A stretch of 6,373 bases of DNA from an uncultured Collinsella sp. Its GTDB lineage: Bacteria; Actinomycetota; Coriobacteriia; Coriobacteriales; Coriobacteriaceae. Position 1 is the stretch's first letter. Each line of letters starts with the position of its first letter. Location of the stretch: positions 1 to 6,373 of the forward strand of contig USLT01000040.1 in assembly GCA_900555585.1 (NCBI GenBank), written 5' to 3'. Made by a program: the position numbers and the translations under genes. Positions 6,227-6,373 of this stretch are shown here, piece after piece. The notes below the pieces were generated by a model. It had not been told where the DNA came from. It ran no database searches and saw nothing but the letters and a program-made list of their open reading frames with translations.

Positions 6227-6285
6227 TGGTGAGTGGTTAGTTTGTGGGTCTCAACGGCGGACAGGGAGTTCGCGGGGACCTAACG

Positions 6286-6292
6286 AAAGGAG
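6286..6292 (+). promoter_or_regulatory. Strong ribosome binding site of gap
   Basis: AAAGGAG lies five bases before the gap ATG at 6298. It is among the best Shine-Dalgarno matches in the window, fitting a highly expressed glycolytic gene, and it fixes the start codon. Confidence 0.8.
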
Positions 6293-6297
6293 ACACA

Positions 6298-6373
6298 ATG
6301 GCAGTAAAGGTTGCTATTAACGGCTTCGGTCGTATCGGTCGCCTGGCCTTCCGTCAGATGTTCGGCCACGAGG
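6298..6373 (+). CDS. gap: Glyceraldehyde-3-phosphate dehydrogenase, N-terminal part
   Basis: The first 25 codons read MAVKVAINGFGRIGRLAFRQ followed by MFGHE, and the gene runs off the window. The INGFGRIGR block (7-15) is the NAD-binding Gly-x-Gly-x-x-Gly loop of type I GAPDH, the glycolytic enzyme that oxidises glyceraldehyde 3-phosphate to 1,3-bisphosphoglycerate in the cytoplasm. Codons such as GGT, CGT, GTT and ATT are used here where the upstream genes prefer C- and G-ending codons, as expected for a very highly expressed gene. Placement after whiA matches the whiA-gap order of actinobacteria, where pgk and tpiA usually follow. The active-site Cys lies beyond the window, so completeness cannot be judged. 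Confidence 0.95.
   Translation, partial: MAVKVAINGFGRIGRLAFRQMFGHE

Larger units (their letters stand above)
6109..6297 (+). other. A+T-rich non-coding region upstream of gap
   Basis: No gene is visible in these 189 bases. Bases 6109-6240 are about 38% G+C by hand count, far below the flanking genes. The region holds two direct copies of an AATT(T)GAAAC element (6148-6157 and 6177-6185), an A-run before a TATATT hexamer (6215-6226), and a possible leader hairpin (6236-6284) next to the ribosome site. It most likely contains the gap promoter and leader. No convincing U-tract terminator for the preceding operon was found, so partial readthrough into gap is possible. Confidence 0.6.

Overview
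The window is a G+C-rich bacterial chromosome segment in which every recognisable gene lies on the + strand. One hand-counted stretch in the whiA region (5881-5940) is about 78% G+C. The order rapZ - yvcK - whiA - gap is conserved in Gram-positive bacteria. The YvcJ-type P-loop with Arg in place of Lys is, from memory, typical of actinobacterial RapZ. Together with the codon use, the butyrate-kinase cassette and the SpoVA-like pair, this suggests an anaerobic actinobacterium of the Coriobacteriia (Collinsella/Olsenella/Atopobium type). The lineage is an inference from gene content and no database was searched.

Layout. Positions 1-54 hold a C-terminal tail that looks like an acyl carrier protein. 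It is followed closely by a phosphate acyltransferase (58-1068) and a butyrate kinase (1071-2186), which form a tight unit for acyl-CoA to acyl-phosphate to acid plus ATP. Next come two small membrane proteins of the SpoVA (SpoVAC/SpoVAEb) family (2254-2667 and 2680-3024), coupled to each other. A strong G+C-rich hairpin at 3054-3093 ends this block. After a 176-base gap with a possible -10 box comes rapZ/yvcJ (3201-4121). Seven bases later there is a single 659-codon frame (4129-6108) that carries a complete YvcK/CofD-like protein and a complete WhiA regulator with no stop codon between them. A 189-base, comparatively A+T-rich gap (6109-6297; 6109-6240 is about 38% G+C) leads to the start of gap (glyceraldehyde-3-phosphate dehydrogenase), which is cut off by the window edge.

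How the genes fit together. The first block is fermentative energy conservation by substrate-level phosphorylation. The second is a membrane module whose relatives are known from endospore formation, although this lineage is not known to sporulate. The third is the cell-envelope and division control cluster (RapZ nucleotide-binding protein, YvcK envelope/carbon-flux factor, WhiA developmental regulator) placed ahead of central glycolysis.

The most unusual points are the in-frame YvcK-WhiA fusion, which keeps a good internal ribosome binding site in front of the WhiA part, the SpoVA-like pair, and a Pta-like acyltransferase paired with a Buk-like kinase. No IS element, CRISPR array, tRNA or rRNA was seen.
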